From the NCBI GenBank assembly GCA_903930805.1, contig CAIYZZ010000006.1, forward strand, positions 1 through 7,255: DNA of 7,255 nucleotides, given 5' to 3'. The position numbers and the translations under genes were made by a program. Below the pieces are notes generated by a model. It searched no databases and had not been told where the DNA came from. It was given only the letters and a program-made list of their open reading frames with translations. Shown here piece by piece: positions 7,244-7,255 of the stretch. How positions within the stretch are numbered: the stretch's first letter is position 1; each line of letters opens with the position of its first letter. Source of the DNA: an uncultured Rhodocyclaceae bacterium. Lineage in GTDB: Bacteria > Pseudomonadota > Gammaproteobacteria > Burkholderiales > Rhodocyclaceae.

Positions 7244-7255
7244 GGTGACGGGAAC

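Larger units (their letters stand above)
7025..7255. other. Non-coding region after cphA with nested inverted repeats
   Basis: I see no convincing gene in these 231 bases. The two outer arms, 7025-7046 and 7219-7240, are complementary over the 15-base core TCGGCGCTGGCGGGA (7030-7044 with 7221-7235). A smaller nested pair is TACGAAGC (7070-7077) with GCTTCGTA (7181-7188). A competing pair is CGTGGCT (7055-7061) with AGCCACG (7122-7128). RNA from cphA could thus form a long-range hairpin just past the stop codon, which may protect the 3' end or mark a palindromic repeat element. The inner part is less GC-rich than the genes. No strong intrinsic terminator is visible. Confidence 0.5.

Overview
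The window is a divergent, two-sided locus for cyanophycin, the multi-L-arginyl-poly-L-aspartate nitrogen and carbon storage polymer. The DNA is GC-rich with strong G/C at wobble positions. The arrangement (a shorter and a longer cyanophycin synthetase gene in tandem, beside an ABC transporter with an N-terminal zinc-ribbon-like cysteine cluster) is one I associate with Betaproteobacteria, possibly a Rhodocyclales relative. That taxonomic guess rests on gene content and composition only.

Layout. Positions 1-2165 (minus strand) hold one uninterrupted reading frame for an ABC exporter-type half transporter with a fused nucleotide-binding domain. Its 3' end runs off the left edge just after the H-loop. 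An 81-bp gap (2166-2246) must carry the start signals for both directions. Positions 2247-4427 (plus) encode a 726-residue shortened cyanophycin synthetase paralogue (cphA', CphA2-like). After 26 bp comes the 856-residue full-length cyanophycin synthetase CphA (4454-7024, plus). Positions 7025-7255 contain no convincing gene but hold inverted repeats.

How the genes may work together. CphA keeps both ligase centres: an ATP-grasp domain that adds aspartate to the backbone and a Mur-ligase-like domain with an intact GTNGKTTT P-loop that adds arginine to the side chain. It has lost the HxxEH motif in its N-terminal domain. That motif corresponds to the hydrolytic, primer-making site described for cyanobacterial CphA1. 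The short paralogue shows the reverse pattern. It keeps HxxEH, but its Mur-ligase P-loop is destroyed, its C-terminal lid domain is absent, and it has a five-residue deletion in a conserved ATP-grasp loop. The sequence therefore suggests a split of labour, with the short protein supplying primers (or serving as a partner) and the long one doing the polymerisation. This is inference.

The second notable signal is a perfect 24-bp repeat in inverted orientation on either side of the synthetase pair (2133-2156 and 7025-7048). A third, partial copy lies at 7219-7243, so the region after cphA could fold as a long-range hairpin. The left copy lies inside the first codons of the transporter gene as called here. 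No RNA gene, CRISPR array, transposase or integrase is visible.
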